From NCBI GenBank assembly GCA_023362775.1, contig JALMGJ010000005.1, positions 38,559,463 through 38,623,462 on the forward strand: a DNA stretch of 64,000 nt. The letters run 5' to 3'. Source of the DNA: Charina bottae (lineage: Eukaryota > Chordata > Lepidosauria > Squamata > Charinaidae). Both the position numbers and the translations under genes were made by a program. The notes under the pieces were generated by a model. The model made no database searches, had not been told where the DNA came from, and saw only the letters and a program-made list of their open reading frames with translations. Positions 52,760 through 64,000 of this stretch are shown piece by piece (positions within the stretch are counted from its first letter, which is position 1; each line of letters begins with the position of its first letter).

Positions 52760-53528
52760 TCTGTGGCTTGAATCATGTCAACTGGATTTCTATTTTCTCA
52801 GTAGAAACGTTTCACTCCTTATCCAAGGAGCTTCTTCAGTCTGAGTAAAGTTAGTAAGGGAATCCTTAAATATGTTTCTAGGGTGGCTGTGTGACCTTGC
52901 ACCTGGGGCTAGGTCATGGTTATTTTGAGATGTTTATTTCTAAGTCCCTTTATCATCTAAAGGAGGATCGTTAATATTACCCTGCTGCTGTTGAGCTTGC
53001 AAAATGGTCTTAATCTTCCTAGGCACAGAAGACAAAGCAGGAAGGAAGATAGGGGAAAGGTTGTGCCTGAGGCCCCCACCTCTATTCAAGGAAGGATTTT
53101 CCAAGTTGGCATAAATGGCTTCCTTGACCCCTCTCTCAAACCACCTATCTTCTCTGTCTAAAATGTGAACATTAATGTCCTCAAATGAGTGTCCTTTTTC
53201 TTTTAGATGAAGATAAACTGCTGACTCTGGTCCTGTGGTGTTACTTTTCCTGTGTTGGGCCATCCTCCTGTACAAAGGTTGTTTGGTTTCTCCAATGTAG
53301 AGTTCAGAGCACTCCTCACTGCACTGGATTGCATACACTACATTGCTTTCCTTGTGTTTTGGAGTTTGATCTTTGGGGTGTACAAGCCTCTGTCTCAGTG
53401 TGTTGGTGGGTTTGAAATATACAGGTATGTGGTGTTTGCCAAATATCCGTTTTATCTTTTCAGACACGCCAGCCACGTAAGGAATGAACAGGTTCTTCCA
53501 TTTACTGAGACTCAAATTAATTTTTTCT
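52760..53528 (-). mobile_element. Penelope-like element, GIY-YIG endonuclease and 3' end
   Basis: The - strand ORF 53515-52940 (191 codons) ends the Penelope ORF. It contains NVVYAIQC, SELYIGETKQPLYRRMAQHR and DREDRWFERGVKEAIYANLE, a full GIY-YIG endonuclease core with VVYAI...LYIGET, the Arg and the downstream Glu. The reverse transcriptase is missing (5' truncation). Downstream is a hammerhead motif. A 7-bp AAGATAG lies on both sides (52753-52759, 53529-53535). Frame-intact, so probably a young insertion. Confidence 0.88.
52797..52845 (-). ncRNA. Candidate hammerhead ribozyme motif
   Basis: On the - strand: stem I arm CTCAG (52841-52845), CTGAAGA (52833-52839), stem II GCTCCTT/AAGGAGT, GAAACGTT (52806-52813), and stem I return CTGAG (52797-52801). 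All conserved core bases fit. Confidence 0.7.
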
Positions 53529-53679
53529 AAGATAGCTACTGGAAAATAAAAATCACGGCTAAATAGGGACAGGATATTTGGGGGATATTAACTGGTCTAC
53601 CTTCTGTTTCTACATCGTTCTGTAAAGCAGACATAAAACTACAACAAATACTTTTGCTGGAGTCCTGACGCAGGCTTGG

Positions 53680-63645
<9,966 letters not shown>

Positions 63646-63725
63646 GTAAGTATATCTAGGATGCATTATCTTAAAGAATAAATATGTTTTACTGAGTAGT
63701 CTTCCAATTTACTTTTGTATGGTAC

Positions 63726-63970
63726 TGTTATGGAGATTGCTGGTGGAGACGGAGGGGGCCCTCTCCAGGGGGAAAAGCGCACGCGCAGTGCAGAATCCTT
63801 TGGGCTCCCACCCAAGAAGATCAGAAAGGAACCGCCTTAGTGTTCTGGAGTTTTTCCCTTAGTGTTTGCTAGTTTAGTTCAGTTTAGCAGGATTCCGTCA
63901 AATAGAATAGACCAATAAACACTAGAGTTTATTCTTGTCTCAGCGTGGTTCTTCACTCTAAAATCTGACA
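63726..63970 (+). mobile_element. Solo LTR with 5-bp target duplication
   Basis: TGTTATGG...TCTGACA, flanked by GGTAC on both sides (63721-63725, 63971-63975). AATAAA lies about 55 bases before the end, as in an LTR R region. No internal genes. In the ATG16L1 intron after exon 10. Confidence 0.75.
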
Positions 63971-64000
63971 GGTACTTACTTTGTGTTAGGGAGATAACTG

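Overview
This is a piece of a vertebrate nuclear genome, most likely a squamate reptile (lizard or snake). It has short exons in long introns, a tetrapod gene order, and a repeat mix typical of squamates: BovB-type LINE tails, L1, CR1/L2-like LINE ends, Penelope-like elements, tRNA-derived SINEs and many hAT-type DNA transposons. No bacterial operon, CRISPR array or viral genome is seen.

Two protein-coding genes lie head to tail on the + strand, in the same order as INPP5D-ATG16L1 on human chromosome 2q37. The 3' part of INPP5D (SHIP1) occupies about 4.4-37.4 kb. Thirteen coding exons carry 651 codons, from the middle of the 5-phosphatase domain to the C-terminus. The stop codon is the first triplet of a 14th exon, and the SH2 and early catalytic exons lie left of the window. 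The 5' part of ATG16L1 starts at an ATG at 54960 behind a GC-rich promoter region. Ten coding exons (334 codons) cover the ATG5-binding helix, the coiled coil and the linker, and end before the WD40 repeats. The exon phases of both genes join without a break. Both proteins act in the cytosol and at membranes of immune cells: INPP5D removes the 5-phosphate of PI(3,4,5)P3, and ATG16L1 directs LC3 lipidation in autophagy. Nothing here shows a functional link beyond adjacency.

About 17 kb between the genes is filled with transposons. Two 2-3 kb hAT-like elements in inverted orientation have exact 8-bp target duplications, and one contains a nested L1 with its own 9-bp duplication. Introns hold three copies of small hAT MITEs with CAGAGCTTTCC-like ends, four tRNA-SINEs with 12-13 bp duplications, three probable solo LTRs and a Tc1/mariner-like MITE.

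The most unusual signals are Penelope-like fragments of at least three families that carry hammerhead-ribozyme cores (CTGAAGA / stem II / GAAACGTY). These include two near-perfect palindromes, each with a core in both arms. A second is a minisatellite unit of about 39 bp containing CCAAT and GC-box motifs, shared by hAT elements with different termini. In the proteins, the first NPXY of INPP5D appears as NASY, and ATG16L1 keeps the DxxD caspase motif with Val where human has Thr300.
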